64,000 bases of DNA from Dyella japonica A8 (GTDB taxonomy: Bacteria; Pseudomonadota; Gammaproteobacteria; Xanthomonadales; Rhodanobacteraceae), in the NCBI RefSeq assembly GCF_000725385.1, contig NZ_CP008884.1, forward strand, positions 2,976,001 through 3,040,000, in the 5' to 3' direction. Position 1 is the first letter of the stretch. Each line of letters begins with the position of its first letter. Made by a program: the position numbers and the translations under genes. The notes under the pieces were generated by a model. That model worked only from the letters and a program-made list of their open reading frames with translations. It had not been told where the DNA came from and did not search any database. Positions 1 through 9,150 of this stretch are shown here, in pieces.

Positions 1-2
1 TG

Positions 3-2246
3 AAATGGCGCTGGCCGCAGGGCGAGCCGAAGAAGGTGAGGGATCAGGTCGAGTACGAGCTGGATCTGGTCAAGAAGCTGCAGTACGAGTCGTATTTCCT
101 CACCGTGCACGAAATCGTGTCCTTCGCGCGCAGCAAGGACATTCTTTGTCAGGGGCGCGGTTCGGCGGCCAACTCGGCCGTGTGCTATGCGCTGGGCGTC
201 ACGGCAGTGGACCCGGCCACCACCACGCTGCTGGTCGAGCGCTTCATCTCCGCCGAGCGCAACGAACCGCCTGACATCGACATCGACTTCGAGCACGAGC
301 GGCGTGAGGAGGTCATCCAGCACATCTACGAGAAGTACGGCCGCGAGCGTGCCGCGCTGGCCGCCACGGTGATCTCTTACCGTGGCCGCAGCGCTGTGCG
401 TGATGTGGCGCGTGTGCTGGGCTTGCCGTCCGACCAGATCGACCTGCTGTCGCGCACCTTCGCCTGGCAGGACGGAGACGACCCGGTGGACGATCGCCTG
501 CGCGAGCGCGGCTTCGATCCCGAAAGCCCGCTGCTGCGCCGGGTGATTGCATTGACGGCGGAATTGATCGGCTTTCCGCGCCACCTGTCGCAGCACGTCG
601 GCGGCTTCGTCATTTCCGATCAGCCGCTGTCGCATCTGGTGCCGGTGGAAAACGCATCCATGCCCGACCGCACCATCATCCAATGGGACAAGGATGACCT
701 GGACACCATGCGCTTGCTGAAGGTCGATTGCCTGGCGCTGGGCATGCTGACCTGCATCCGAAAATGCCTGGCGCTGCTGGAGGTTCATCATGGCCGCGTC
801 GAAACGCTGGCCTCGATGCCCAAGGAAGATCCGGATACCTATCGATTGATCCAGGCGGCAGACACCATTGGCGTATTCCAGATCGAGTCGCGCGCGCAGA
901 TGGCCATGCTGCCAAGGCATCGGCCGCAAAATTTCTACGACCTGGTGATCCAGGTGGCCATCGTGCGCCCCGGGCCCATCCAGGGCGACATGGTGCATCC
1001 GTACCTGCGCCGCAAGCGCGGCGAGGAGGAGGTGACCTATCCCTCGGAAAAGCTGCGCAGCGTCTTCGAGCGTACCCTGGGCGTGCCGCTGTTCCAGGAA
1101 CAGGTGATGAAGCTGGCCATCGAGGCCGCCGAATACACGCCGGGCGAGGCGGACCAGTTGCGCCGTTCGATGGCGGCGTGGCGGCGCAATGGCGATATGG
1201 AAATCCATCGCCAGCGGCTGATGGCAGGCATGCTGAAGAATGGCTTCACGCCGGAGTTCGCCGCGCGCCTGTTTGAACAGATCAAGGGCTTCGGCTCCTA
1301 CGGATTTCCCGAGAGCCATGCGGCGAGCTTCGCCCTGCTGGTGTATGCCAGCTGCTGGCTCAAATGCCATTACCGCGCGGCCTTCATGTGTGCGCTGCTC
1401 AATGCGCAGCCGATGGGGTTCTACGGCCCCAGCCAGATCGTGCAGGACACGCAGCGCCACGGCATCAAGGTGCGGCCGGTGGACGTGCGTTACAGCGGCT
1501 GGGACAACGCGCTGGAAGACGACCCTTCCTCGCGCGGCGGCTTTGCGTTGCGCCTGGGGTTCCGGCAGGTGCGTGGCTGCCGGCAGGAGGTGATGGAACA
1601 GTTGATGATCGCGCGTGCCCGGCGTCCCTTCAGCGACGTGGCCGACCTGTGTGCCCGTGCCGGACTCAATCGCCATCAGCAGGAGGCACTGGCCGAAGCG
1701 GATGCGTTGCGTGGACTGGCCGGCCATCGTCATCGCGCGCGCTGGGCGATGGCTGGCATCGAGGCGCAGTTGCCGCTGTTCGGCAACACCAGTCCGCAGG
1801 AAGACGATGTGGCCCTGCCGCCACCGTCGCAAGGCGAGAACACGCTGGCGGACTACGCCCGCATGGGGCTCAGCCTTGGGCCGCATCCCCTGCAGCAGAT
1901 CCGTGCGCGCCTGCGCGCGGCGCAATGCGTGGATTCGCGCAGCCTGCAGCACCGGCCGCATGCCAGCCACGTGCGGGCGGCTGGCCTGGTCACGCAGCGG
2001 CAGCGGCCGCAAACCGCCAGCGGTGTCACCTTCATCACCCTGGAAGACGAGTTCGGCCCCATCAACGTGGTGGTGTGGAGCCACGTGGCCGAACGCCAGC
2101 GGCGCATCTTCCTCGAATCACGCCTGTTGGGCGTGGACGGCCGGTGGGAACACGTCGATGGCGTGAGTCATCTCATCGCGCATCGGCTGCATGACCTGAG
2201 CGAGTTGCTGGGCGCGCTCGATAGCCGCTCGCGCGATTTCCATTGA
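3..2246 (+). CDS. dnaE2: Error-prone DNA polymerase III alpha subunit DnaE2 (ImuC), 5'-truncated by window edge
   Basis: The frame is open from the first bases, so the N-terminal PHP region lies outside the window; 747 codons remain of a protein usually about 1030-1080 aa. The polymerase core is clear: [16 protein letters not shown], then the catalytic carboxylate motif [15 protein letters not shown] (near nt 270-315), and a third candidate catalytic Asp in [10 protein letters not shown] (near nt 720-745). A C-terminal OB-fold ([20 protein letters not shown]) follows. DnaE2 is the translesion polymerase of the ImuA-ImuB-DnaE2 mutasome, normally LexA-controlled. imuA and imuB would be expected just upstream, outside the window, so this is probably the last gene of that operon. 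Assignment to DnaE2 rather than replicative DnaE1 rests on the short C-terminal region and family-typical wording of the core; confidence is high. Confidence 0.95.
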   Translation, partial: KWRWPQGEPKKVRDQVEYELDLVKKLQYESYFLTVHEIVSFARSKDILCQGRGSAANSAVCYALGVTAVDPATTTLLVERFISAERNEPPDIDIDFEHERREEVIQHIYEKYGRERAALAATVISYRGRSAVRDVARVLGLPSDQIDLLSRTFAWQDGDDPVDDRLRERGFDPESPLLRRVIALTAELIGFPRHLSQHVGGFVISDQPLSHLVPVENASMPDRTIIQWDKDDLDTMRLLKVDCLALGMLTCIRKCLALLEVHHGRVETLASMPKEDPDTYRLIQAADTIGVFQIESRAQMAMLPRHRPQNFYDLVIQVAIVRPGPIQGDMVHPYLRRKRGEEEVTYPSEKLRSVFERTLGVPLFQEQVMKLAIEAAEYTPGEADQLRRSMAAWRRNGDMEIHRQRLMAGMLKNGFTPEFAARLFEQIKGFGSYGFPESHAASFALLVYASCWLKCHYRAAFMCALLNAQPMGFYGPSQIVQDTQRHGIKVRPVDVRYSGWDNALEDDPSSRGGFALRLGFRQVRGCRQEVMEQLMIARARRPFSDVADLCARAGLNRHQQEALAEADALRGLAGHRHRARWAMAGIEAQLPLFGNTSPQEDDVALPPPSQGENTLADYARMGLSLGPHPLQQIRARLRAAQCVDSRSLQHRPHASHVRAAGLVTQRQRPQTASGVTFITLEDEFGPINVVVWSHVAERQRRIFLESRLLGVDGRWEHVDGVSHLIAHRLHDLSELLGALDSRSRDFH

Positions 2247-2292
2247 TGGCGATCCGGCGGCCGCGACATCGGGACGCATGCGCCGTTTGCGC

Positions 2293-2316
2293 TGCCTCAA
2301 TCCATAAAATGAGGCA
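2293..2316. promoter_or_regulatory. Inverted repeat upstream of the first FNR-type regulator
   Basis: Perfect 7-bp arms TGCCTCA (2293-2299) and TGAGGCA (2310-2316) flank an A-rich 10-nt spacer (ATCCATAAAA). It sits 27 bp before the regulator start and 47 bp after the dnaE2 stop. It could be an operator or a weak terminator for dnaE2. It does not match the FNR-box consensus, so autoregulation by FNR is not supported here. Confidence 0.35.
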
Positions 2317-2342
2317 TCCCCAACCCCGCACCTGAGCACGTT

Positions 2343-3113
2343 ATGCATAGCCCGCTGCTGAGTATTCCCCGTGTTCCCGAAGGCACGGCCGGCCAGGAGG
2401 GCGATGCCGTGCGGTTCTGCACCAGCTGTGCCTTCGCCAGCGCCTGTGAGGGCGAGGGTTATGGGAAGCAGGAGCTGGCGGCGCTGCAGTGCGTGGTGGA
2501 GCACGTGCCCATGGTGGACAGCGGAAAGCACGTGTTTCGCCGGGGCGAGCCGTTTCGCGCGATTTATGCGGTTCGCTCGGGCAGTGTGAAGACTTCCGTC
2601 TTCACGCGTGACGGGCGCGAGCAGGTGCTGGGTTTCTACCTGCCGGGCGATGTGGTGGGGCTCAATGGCATCTATCCGGAAAGCTACCCCTGCGACGCGA
2701 TCGCACTGGAGCGCTCGTCCTTCTGTCATCTCGCTTTTCCGGCGATGAGCACCCTGGCGACGGCGTTGCCGGTGGTGCAGCAGCACCTGTTCCGCATGCT
2801 GAGCCGGGAGCTTGGCGTGGCCAGCCTGTTGGCCGGCGACCATACGGCCGACGAGCGCGTGGCGGCATTCCTGCTGGACCTGGGCGACCGTTTCGCCCGT
2901 CGCGGGCAGTCGGCAACCGTGTTCCGGCTGGCCATGTCACGCAGCGACATCGCCAGCTACCTGCGCCTGGCACCGGAGACGGTGAGCCGCGTGATCGGCC
3001 GCTTCCGCGAAAAGCAGTGGGTGAGCATCCATGGGCGCCGCGTGCACCTGCAGGAAGTGGATGCATTGCGCGAAACCGGCTATTCGCTCTGCCAGCTTAC
3101 GGCGGCGGCGTGA
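2343..3113 (+). CDS. FNR-type Crp/Fnr transcriptional regulator with [4Fe-4S] cysteine set
   Basis: 256 aa. Residues 26-35 read CTSCAFASAC, the C-x2-C-x5-C spacing of E. coli FNR C20/C23/C29. C128 in SSFCHLAF sits where FNR C122 lies. All four ligands of an oxygen-labile [4Fe-4S] cluster are therefore present. The cyclic-nucleotide-fold core contains EQVLGFYLPGDVVGLN. The C-terminal helix-turn-helix PETVSRVIGRF carries the E--SR recognition residues that read TGA half-sites. It converges on and overlaps the 3' end of the cbb3 operon by 17 bp, and FNR-like boxes lie before ccoN, fdxA and nnrS. It is probably the oxygen sensor that turns these on. A second paralogue of the same type lies at 13.4 kb. 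Whether this is the Anr/Fnr orthologue or a specialised copy cannot be told. Confidence 0.93.
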   Translation: MHSPLLSIPRVPEGTAGQEGDAVRFCTSCAFASACEGEGYGKQELAALQCVVEHVPMVDSGKHVFRRGEPFRAIYAVRSGSVKTSVFTRDGREQVLGFYLPGDVVGLNGIYPESYPCDAIALERSSFCHLAFPAMSTLATALPVVQQHLFRMLSRELGVASLLAGDHTADERVAAFLLDLGDRFARRGQSATVFRLAMSRSDIASYLRLAPETVSRVIGRFREKQWVSIHGRRVHLQEVDALRETGYSLCQLTAAA

Positions 3114-3306
3114 ACCCATCCTTGGCGGGTTCCGGCTCGTCCGCGGGCTGGGCCGCCACGTTCGCATCGCGCTCCTCCATCAGCGGAAGCACGCCGGGGC
3201 TTTCCAGGTCGTCGAACTGCTGGTGGTTGGCCGCCCAGAAGAACACGCCTATGGCCACGGCCACGATCATGAACGTGACGGGGATGAGCACGAGGATGAT
3301 GTTCAT
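3097..3306 (-). CDS. ccoS: cbb3 oxidase maturation protein CcoS
   Basis: 69 aa. A single N-terminal membrane helix starts MNIILVLIPVTFMIVAVAIG and runs into FFWAANHQQFDDLESPG, the usual CcoS layout (one helix, then a W-x5-QFDDLE-type segment). CcoS is required for haem/copper cofactor insertion into CcoN. The ATG overlaps the ccoI stop as ATGA, so it is translationally coupled as the last gene of the operon. Its 3' end overlaps the converging FNR gene by 17 bp, and there is no room for a terminator between them. Confidence 0.9.
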   Translation of the reverse strand: MNIILVLIPVTFMIVAVAIGVFFWAANHQQFDDLESPGVLPLMEERDANVAAQPADEPEPAKDGFTPPP

Positions 3307-5495
3307 GCCTGGGTCCCGCTGCGTGCACCGGTCCGGCCCACCCGCAGCGCATTGATTACCACGGCCAGCGAACTGGCCGACATGCCGATGGCGGCCAGCC
3401 ATGGCGGAACCAGGCCGAAGGCGGCGAACGGCACGGCGCACAGATTGTAGGCCAGTGACCAGCGACGGCTTTGTGCCACGACGGTGCGTACTTCCCGCGC
3501 GATCTGGCGAGCCTCGGCCAGGCCGCCCAGCCTGCCGTGCAACAGCAGCAGGTCCGCGTTGGCCTGGGCCAGTTCCGTGCCGGAAGCCAGTGCCACGGAG
3601 ACGTCGGCGGCAGCGAGGATGGGGGCGTCGTTGTTGCCGTCGCCTACAGCTAGCGTGATATGGCCTTGTGCCTTCTTGCGCTTCAGCAGCGCGAGCTTGT
3701 TCAGCGGTGTCTGCCGCGCATGGGCTTCGCGCACGCCGAGGTTGGCTGCGGCGACGGCAACGCGCGACGGGGCATCGCCGCTGGCGATCACCGTATCGAC
3801 GCCGTCGGCGCGCAACTCGTGCAGCGTGGCGACGGCATCGGCGCGCACGGTTTCGTCCACGCTCAGCGTTGCCAGCAATCCGCGATCGTCGGAGAGGCAA
3901 AGATCCTCGCTGTCCGTCCGCTCCATGGCGCGGCCGAGGTGCAGGGTGTGGCCGTCGATTTCCCCGGTGATGCCGCTGCCGGAAAGGATGGAGACGTGGT
4001 GTGCACGGCCTGCGTGGTCGCCGCCCGTGGCAGCGCTCACGGCCTTCGCCATGGGGTGGGCGCTTTGCGCGGCGAGGGCGCCGGCCCAGCCGGCCCACGA
4101 GGAGATGCCGGGGCGGTGCACGCGTGCCGCGGCCAGATCGACGCGCGGCGTCGTCAGCGTGCCCGTCTTGTCGAACACGGCCACATCGACGCGGGCCAGG
4201 GTTTCAAGTGCCGCGCCGTCGACCACCAGCACGCCGCGCTGGGCGAGGACGCCGAGGGCCCGCACCAGTGCGCTTGGCGCACTGAGCGCGAAGGCGCAGG
4301 GGCAGGCGATGACCAGGACGGCGATGGTCGATTCGAACGCGCGGGACGGATTGACGGCCAGCCACCCCGCCGCCGTCAGCAGCGTCAGCAGCAGGACGCG
4401 TCCGACGAAGCGGCGCAGGTCGGCATGATCCACGCGGGCGGCCGCTTCGCGCGCCAGCCGCGTGCGTGCGCTCAACGCGCCGATGCGTGCGGCTGCCGTG
4501 TGCTTGCCGCTGCGCTCGACACGCAATTGCGCCGGGCCATCGATCACGATGCTGCCGGCGGTCAGGCGTTCCCCGCGGCGGCGGGTCACCGGCAGCGACT
4601 CGCCGCTAAGCAAGGATTCGTCGACCTGCACGGCCTCGCTCTCCAGTACGCCATCCGCTGGCACGGCGGCGCCGTCGGCGACGTGCACGTAGTCGCCGGG
4701 CAGCAGTTCCATGGCCGGCATCAGTTCGAGCATGCCGTCGGCACGGCGTCGTTGCGCGAGCAGGGGCGTGCCGTCGGACACGGCATCGCCCAGCGCCGTA
4801 TTCCGGTGCTCGGCGCGCAGCTCGACATAGCGCGCCGCCAGCAGCAGGAAGACAAACATGGTGATCGAGTCGAAATAGATCTCGCCCTGGCCGCGCAGGG
4901 TGTTGAGCGCGCTGGCCAGGAACACCAGCCATACCGCCGCGGCAATGGGAATGTTCATGCCGAGCCGGCCGCTGCGGATTTCCTTCAGCGCACCGCGGGT
5001 GAACGGATGCGCGCCGTAGAAAACGACCGGCACGGACGACAGGAACCCGAGCCAGCGGAACAGGCCCCGGGTGGTGAAGTCGACGAAATCCACTACGCCC
5101 AGGTAGATCACGAAGGCATAGGTCATCACCTGCATGGCGAACATGCCGGCCACCAGCAGGCGCTTGAGCAGGTCGCGCGCTTCGCGGGCCTGGGTGTCGT
5201 CCGCCACGTCCTTGCCCAGCGGCTGCGCGGGGCAGCGCATGCTTTCGAAACTGCGCAGCAGCGCGGGCAGGGTGGTGCGCGCACCATCCCAGATCACGTG
5301 TGCGCGGCGCGAGGCGGCATCGATGCGTACGCGCTGGACGCCGGGCAGGGCGTGCAGCATCTGGTCGAGCTGCATGATCTGCCGTGCGTCCTGCAGCGAG
5401 GCGAGGCGGAACACGGCCTCCTGCCGGCCATCCCGGCGTGGACGGATGACCTGTGCCGCAAGCTGCGGGTGCGACCACACGTCGTAGGTGTTCAT
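3303..5495 (-). CDS. ccoI: Copper-exporting P1B-type ATPase CcoI (FixI), N-terminal Cys motifs absent
   Basis: 730 aa. All P1B-1 core motifs are present: the transmembrane CPC in VIACPCAFALSAP, phosphorylation site DKTGTLT, SAHPMAKAV, the GDGNNDAP hinge and the distal MSASS motif. It is expected to supply copper to the periplasm or membrane for the CuB site of CcoN. The N-terminal metal-binding domain is recognisable (LHALPGVQRVRIDAASRRAH) but the usual C-x2-C loop reads FRLASLQDARQI, and the zinc-ribbon-like Cys cluster many CcoI proteins carry before it is also missing. The start is fixed by ATGA overlap with the upstream small gene, so the lack is not a start-choice artefact. Catalytic activity is probably retained because the core is intact. 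Confidence 0.94.
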   Translation of the reverse strand: MNTYDVWSHPQLAAQVIRPRRDGRQEAVFRLASLQDARQIMQLDQMLHALPGVQRVRIDAASRRAHVIWDGARTTLPALLRSFESMRCPAQPLGKDVADDTQAREARDLLKRLLVAGMFAMQVMTYAFVIYLGVVDFVDFTTRGLFRWLGFLSSVPVVFYGAHPFTRGALKEIRSGRLGMNIPIAAAVWLVFLASALNTLRGQGEIYFDSITMFVFLLLAARYVELRAEHRNTALGDAVSDGTPLLAQRRRADGMLELMPAMELLPGDYVHVADGAAVPADGVLESEAVQVDESLLSGESLPVTRRRGERLTAGSIVIDGPAQLRVERSGKHTAAARIGALSARTRLAREAAARVDHADLRRFVGRVLLLTLLTAAGWLAVNPSRAFESTIAVLVIACPCAFALSAPSALVRALGVLAQRGVLVVDGAALETLARVDVAVFDKTGTLTTPRVDLAAARVHRPGISSWAGWAGALAAQSAHPMAKAVSAATGGDHAGRAHHVSILSGSGITGEIDGHTLHLGRAMERTDSEDLCLSDDRGLLATLSVDETVRADAVATLHELRADGVDTVIASGDAPSRVAVAAANLGVREAHARQTPLNKLALLKRKKAQGHITLAVGDGNNDAPILAAADVSVALASGTELAQANADLLLLHGRLGGLAEARQIAREVRTVVAQSRRWSLAYNLCAVPFAAFGLVPPWLAAIGMSASSLAVVINALRVGRTGARSGTQA

Positions 5496-5707
5496 GGCTT
5501 GGCCGGGCGATGGTCGTGCGTGGTGGATGGCACGCCCATCAGCGGCGACGGCGCGTCCACGGGGTCATCCGCATGGTGCGCGCCGAGCACGATCATCCAC
5601 ACGCAGCCGGCCAGCGACGCTGCGAAAATAGCGGCGCCCAGCCACAGGATGGGCTGCCGATACCAGCGGTCACCGGTATCGGCGGCAAGGTCATGGCGAC
5701 GGCTCAT
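5492..5707 (-). CDS. Small CcoH/FixH-like membrane protein
   Basis: 71 aa starting MSRRHDLAADTGDRWYRQP; an in-frame start 18 codons further upstream is possible but lies deeper inside ccoP. It has one membrane helix (LWLGAAIFAASLAGCVWMIVL) preceded by the W-Y-[RK]-x-P segment typical of FixH/CcoH proteins, and a His-rich tail. Full FixH proteins are about 150-170 aa with a periplasmic domain, so this is a short version or a positional replacement. It overlaps ccoP by 17 bp at its start and ccoI by ATGA at its end, so it is part of the operon. CcoH stabilises the cbb3 complex; a similar role is inferred from position. Confidence 0.7.
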   Translation of the reverse strand: MSRRHDLAADTGDRWYRQPILWLGAAIFAASLAGCVWMIVLGAHHADDPVDAPSPLMGVPSTTHDHRPAKP

Positions 5708-6599
5708 GATCCGTGCGGGAGAGGTGATACACGTAGGCGGCCAGGACGCGGATCTGGTCATCCGTCAGGCGCGGGCTCCAGGCGGGCATATGTCCGGTGC
5801 GTCCGTCGCGGATGCTGGTTTCGATGTCGTTGAGCGAGCCGCCATGCAGCCAGATCTGGTCGGTCAGGTTGGGTGCGCCCAGCGCCGTGTTGCCCTTGCC
5901 GTCCGGGCCGTGGCAGGCAGCGCAGGTAGCGAACAGCGGCTTGGCGGCCTCGGCGGCTTTCTCGTCGTGCGGGCGGCCGGACAGGCTCAGCACGTACTGG
6001 GCGAGGTTCTTCACGTTGTCCTCGCCCAGGCTGGCCCATGGCGGCATGACGCCGCTGCGGCCGTCGTGGATGGAGGTGTAGATGTCCTTGCCTTCGCCGC
6101 CGTACAGCCAGTCGCTGTCGGTGAGGTCGGGTGCGCCCAGCAACTGGTTGCCCTTGCCGGCGCGGCCGTGGCACGCCGCGCAGTTGTCCTGGAACAACCG
6201 CTTGCCGAGTTGCTGCGCCTCCGCATCGTTCGACAGCTGTTCGATGGGATAAAGCGAGAAGCGCTTCATCAGTTCGTCCAGCCTGGCGTTGTTGGCGGCG
6301 GCGTTCTCCGCCAGTTCACCATGCGAGGTCCAGTGCAGCAGGCCCTTGAAGGCGCCAAAGCCGGGAAACAGCGCGAGGTAGATGAAGCCGCTGACGAACA
6401 TCGCGCCAGACATCACCACCCACCACGTCGGCAGGCGGTGCACGCCTTCGCGCAGCACGCCATGGGCCCAGACGTGTCCGCTGGTGCCGTCCTCGCGCAC
6501 GGGAATCTTCGCGCGTGGCGCCCACAGGTAGAGGAAGAAGGTGATGCCCAGGTTCAGCACCACCAACAGCATGATCCACAGCGACCAGAACAGGCTCAT
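5691..6599 (-). CDS. ccoP: cbb3 cytochrome oxidase dihaem subunit CcoP
   Basis: 302 aa. It begins [20 protein letters not shown], an N-terminal membrane helix, with a second helix (TWWVVMSGAMFVSGFIYLAL). Two cytochrome c domains follow, each with CAACH: NCAACHGRAGKGN and TCAACHGPDGKGN. Each also carries a methionine-ligand region (SGVMPPWASL, TGHMPAWSP). CcoP passes electrons from the bc1 complex and soluble cytochromes to CcoO. The start gives an ATGA overlap with ccoQ. The repeated LGAPDLTD/LGAPNLTD blocks are the normal internal duplication of the family. Confidence 0.96.
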   Translation of the reverse strand: MSLFWSLWIMLLVVLNLGITFFLYLWAPRAKIPVREDGTSGHVWAHGVLREGVHRLPTWWVVMSGAMFVSGFIYLALFPGFGAFKGLLHWTSHGELAENAAANNARLDELMKRFSLYPIEQLSNDAEAQQLGKRLFQDNCAACHGRAGKGNQLLGAPDLTDSDWLYGGEGKDIYTSIHDGRSGVMPPWASLGEDNVKNLAQYVLSLSGRPHDEKAAEAAKPLFATCAACHGPDGKGNTALGAPNLTDQIWLHGGSLNDIETSIRDGRTGHMPAWSPRLTDDQIRVLAAYVYHLSRTDHEPSP

Positions 6600-6787
6600 G
6601 CGTCGGCGTCCTTGGCAGGGGCGGGTGCGGCGTGGCCCGGCGGAGGGTCGTCTTCCATGGGCAGGGCCGCCATGCGCGAGAACGTGCGGCGGTGATGTCC
6701 GCTCCACGCCCATGCCCAGATGCAGATGAAGGCGACCATGATCACCACAATGATCACGCCGGTGAGGTGTCCCCACAGTTCGTTCAT
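6596..6787 (-). CDS. ccoQ: cbb3 oxidase subunit CcoQ
   Basis: 63 aa. One membrane helix ([20 protein letters not shown]) is followed by a short charged, Pro-rich cytoplasmic tail. This is the usual size and layout of CcoQ/FixQ, which stabilises the association of CcoP with the CcoNO core. It overlaps ccoO (4 bp, ATGA) and ccoP (4 bp), the expected N-O-Q-P order. Confidence 0.9.
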   Translation of the reverse strand: MNELWGHLTGVIIVVIMVAFICIWAWAWSGHHRRTFSRMAALPMEDDPPPGHAAPAPAKDADA

Positions 6788-7440
6788 GGCTCGCCTCCGT
6801 CGGTGGCTGCCGTACCGGATGACGTACCGGTCGGTTCGTTCTTGATGCCCAGGCCTTGCAGGTAGGCCACCAGTGCGTCGAGTTCGGTCTTGTCCTTGAC
6901 GGCGTCGGGCGCACCGGCGATGTCGGCATCCGAATAGGGGTCACCCAGCTTGCGCAGGCCGCGCATGCGCGCCTGGATGTCCGAGGCGTCCAGCGGCGTC
7001 TTGGCCAGCCACGGATAACCGGGCATGTTCGATTCCGGCACCACCTGGCGTGGATTCATCAGGTGCAGCACATGCCACTGGTCCGAATACTTGCCGCCCA
7101 CGCGCGCCAGGTCCGGGCCGGTGCGCTTGGAGCCCCACTGGAACGGCCGGTCGTACACCGATTCCTCGGCGATGGAGTAATGGCCGTAGCGTTCCGTTTC
7201 GGCGCGCAGGGCCCGGATCATTTGCGAGTGGCAGAGGTAGCAGCCCTCGCGTACGTAGATGTCCCGGCCCGCCAGTCGCAGCGGGTCATAAGGCTTCACG
7301 CCGGAGGGCGCATGCACCTCGTGCGCGCGCATGAACAACGGGGTGATTTCGGCGAGGCCGCCGATGGACACCATCACGGCGGTAAGGATGCCGAGCAGGC
7401 CGGCGTGCTTCTCGATAGCTTCAAAGTGTCGATAGGCCAT
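6784..7440 (-). CDS. ccoO: cbb3 cytochrome oxidase monohaem subunit CcoO
   Basis: 218 aa. An N-terminal membrane anchor ([19 protein letters not shown]) precedes a periplasmic cytochrome c domain with CYLCH in the family signature [15 protein letters not shown], then [15 protein letters not shown] and the Met-ligand region [10 protein letters not shown]. It transfers electrons from CcoP to the binuclear centre of CcoN. The start at 7440 is preceded by GAGGAGCG, a good ribosome-binding site, 11 bp after ccoN. Confidence 0.96.
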   Translation of the reverse strand: MAYRHFEAIEKHAGLLGILTAVMVSIGGLAEITPLFMRAHEVHAPSGVKPYDPLRLAGRDIYVREGCYLCHSQMIRALRAETERYGHYSIAEESVYDRPFQWGSKRTGPDLARVGGKYSDQWHVLHLMNPRQVVPESNMPGYPWLAKTPLDASDIQARMRGLRKLGDPYSDADIAGAPDAVKDKTELDALVAYLQGLGIKNEPTGTSSGTAATDGGEP

Positions 7441-7451
7441 GATCGCGCTCC

Positions 7452-8918
7452 TCAACCCGCCGCCGGCAACGGAGCAGGAATCTGGTCCGGCTCGGGCTCG
7501 GGAATGGGAACGGGAATGGGCTTGATGATGCGGGCACGCGCATCGGCCGCCGTGTGCCACAGGTTCCAGGCCATCACCACCATGCCCGAGAGCACCAGCA
7601 GGCCGCCCATCCAGCGGATCAGGTACATCGGCTTGATCGCGATCAGGCTGTCGAGGAACGAATAGGTGAGCGAGCCGTCGGCATTGGTGGCGCGCCACAT
7701 CAGGCCCTCGGTGACGCCTGCGGTCCACATCGAGCCGATGTAAAGCAGCAGGCCCATGATGTGCAGCCAGAAGTGCAGCTCCATGGCCTTCTGCGAATAC
7801 ATCTCCGGACGGCCCAGCGCGCGCGGCGCCATGGCGTAGAGCGAGCCGATGGTGATCATCGCCACCCAGCCGATGGAACCCGAGTGCACGTGGGCGATGG
7901 TCCAGTCGGTGTAGTGCGACAGCGAGTTCACCGTCTTGATCGCCATCATCGAGCCTTCGAAGGTGGCGGCGGCGTAGAACACCAGCGACATCACCATGAA
8001 CTTGGCGGCGGCATCGTTCTTCAGTCGCGCCCACGAGCCGTTGAAGGTGAACAGGCCGTTGGCGGCGGAGCCCCAGCTCGGCATCAGCAGGATCAGCGAG
8101 AAAGCCATGCCCACCGACTGCACCCAGTCGGGCAGGGCGGTGTACATCAGGTGGTGCGAGCCGGCCCACATGTACACCGAGATCAGCGCCCAGAAATTGA
8201 CGATGGAGAAGCGGTAGCTCCACAGCGGCTGCTGCGCCTGGCGCGGCACGAAGTAATACATCATGCCCAGGAAGCCGGCGGTGAGGAAAAACGCTACCGC
8301 GTTGTGGCCGTACCACCACTGCACCATGGCATCGACCACGCCCGAATAGACCGGGTAGGACTTGGTCAGGCTGATCGGCAGCGCAATGTTGTTGACGATA
8401 TGCAGCAGGCCCACGGCGATGATGAACGCGCCGTAGTACCAGTTCGCCACGTAGATGTGCTTGATGCGGCGGCGCGCCAGCGTGGCGAAGAACACCGCGC
8501 CGAACGAGACCCATACCACCGCGATCAGGATGTCGACGAACCATTCGGGTTCGGCGTATTCCTTGCTCTGTGTGATGCCCAGCGGCATCGTGGTCATCGC
8601 CAGCACGCAGACCAGTTGCCAGCCCCAGAAGGTGAGTTCGGCCAGCCGTGGCATGGCAAGGCGCGTGTGGCCGGTGCGCTGCACGACGTAGTAGCAGGTG
8701 CCCATCAGCGCGGAGCCGCCGAAGGCGAAGATCACGCCAAAGGTATGGTCAGGCCGGATGCGGCTGAAGGTCAGCCAGGGAATGTCGAAGTTGAGGGCGG
8801 GCCACATCAGCTCGGCGGCGGCGTACACGCCGACCGACATGCCGATGATGCCCCACACCGCCGCTGCCAACAGGAACAGGCGTACGACCTTGTCGTCGTA
8901 ATACTCGGTATTCGGCAT
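7452..8918 (-). CDS. ccoN: cbb3 cytochrome oxidase catalytic subunit CcoN
   Basis: 488 aa, about 12 membrane helices. Haem and copper ligands are visible in family-specific contexts: [17 protein letters not shown] (low-spin haem His), [18 protein letters not shown] with the Tyr cross-linked to the CuB His in this family, [12 protein letters not shown] (two CuB His), and [12 protein letters not shown] plus [10 protein letters not shown] near the high-spin haem. It is the proton-pumping, high-affinity O2-reducing subunit. The C-terminus carries a proline-rich tail ([18 protein letters not shown]) not needed for catalysis. It is the first gene of the operon, with an FNR-like box centred 62 bp before the ATG. 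Confidence 0.97.
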   Translation of the reverse strand: MPNTEYYDDKVVRLFLLAAAVWGIIGMSVGVYAAAELMWPALNFDIPWLTFSRIRPDHTFGVIFAFGGSALMGTCYYVVQRTGHTRLAMPRLAELTFWGWQLVCVLAMTTMPLGITQSKEYAEPEWFVDILIAVVWVSFGAVFFATLARRRIKHIYVANWYYGAFIIAVGLLHIVNNIALPISLTKSYPVYSGVVDAMVQWWYGHNAVAFFLTAGFLGMMYYFVPRQAQQPLWSYRFSIVNFWALISVYMWAGSHHLMYTALPDWVQSVGMAFSLILLMPSWGSAANGLFTFNGSWARLKNDAAAKFMVMSLVFYAAATFEGSMMAIKTVNSLSHYTDWTIAHVHSGSIGWVAMITIGSLYAMAPRALGRPEMYSQKAMELHFWLHIMGLLLYIGSMWTAGVTEGLMWRATNADGSLTYSFLDSLIAIKPMYLIRWMGGLLVLSGMVVMAWNLWHTAADARARIIKPIPVPIPEPEPDQIPAPLPAAG

Positions 8919-8973
8919 ATGGGTTCACCCTGGACGATGGCGCGATGGTGCGCCGCAGGGTCGTCGCATATCG

Positions 8974-8987
8974 ATGACCTAAGTCAA
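8974..8987 (-). promoter_or_regulatory. FNR-like box upstream of ccoN
   Basis: ATGAC-CTAA-GTCAA, an imperfect dyad matching TTGAY-N4-RTCAA with one mismatch. Its centre (8980.5) would place a class-II start site at about 8939 and leave a leader of about 20 nt before the ccoN ATG. No good -10 hexamer is evident, as is common in activator-dependent promoters. Confidence 0.55.
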
Positions 8988-9082
8988 TTTTTGTAGGCCA
9001 TGGCTGTTATGCCTGTCAGACGTTTTGACGCAGTCGATCCGGGTCAATGACTTGGCGCGGCCGTGGTGCCCGGGAGCGGTTT

Positions 9083-9096
9083 TTGACCCCCGTCAG
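9083..9096 (+). promoter_or_regulatory. FNR-like box upstream of fdxA
   Basis: TTGAC-CCCC-GTCAG, one mismatch from a perfect TTGAC-N4-GTCAA dyad. The centre (9089.5) plus 41.5 puts a start site near 9131, about 20 nt before the fdxA ATG. This is the same geometry as at ccoN and nnrS. Confidence 0.5.
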
Positions 9097-9150
9097 GGCC
9101 GGCGCCGGGCAGGCGGGGCAAGCTCGCGTGGATTTCGCGCGAGAGCCGCC

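Noticed and set aside
3660..6695. Open frame of 1011 codons on the plus strand opposite ccoI and ccoP
   Set aside because: It is the complement of clearly functional cbb3 genes with catalytic motifs; the product is low-complexity Gly/Arg/His/Gln and has no family.
9025..9047. TTGAC ... GTCAA pair between ccoN and fdxA
   Set aside because: The halves are separated by 13 bp rather than 4, so this is not an FNR box; the site at 9083-9096 fits far better.
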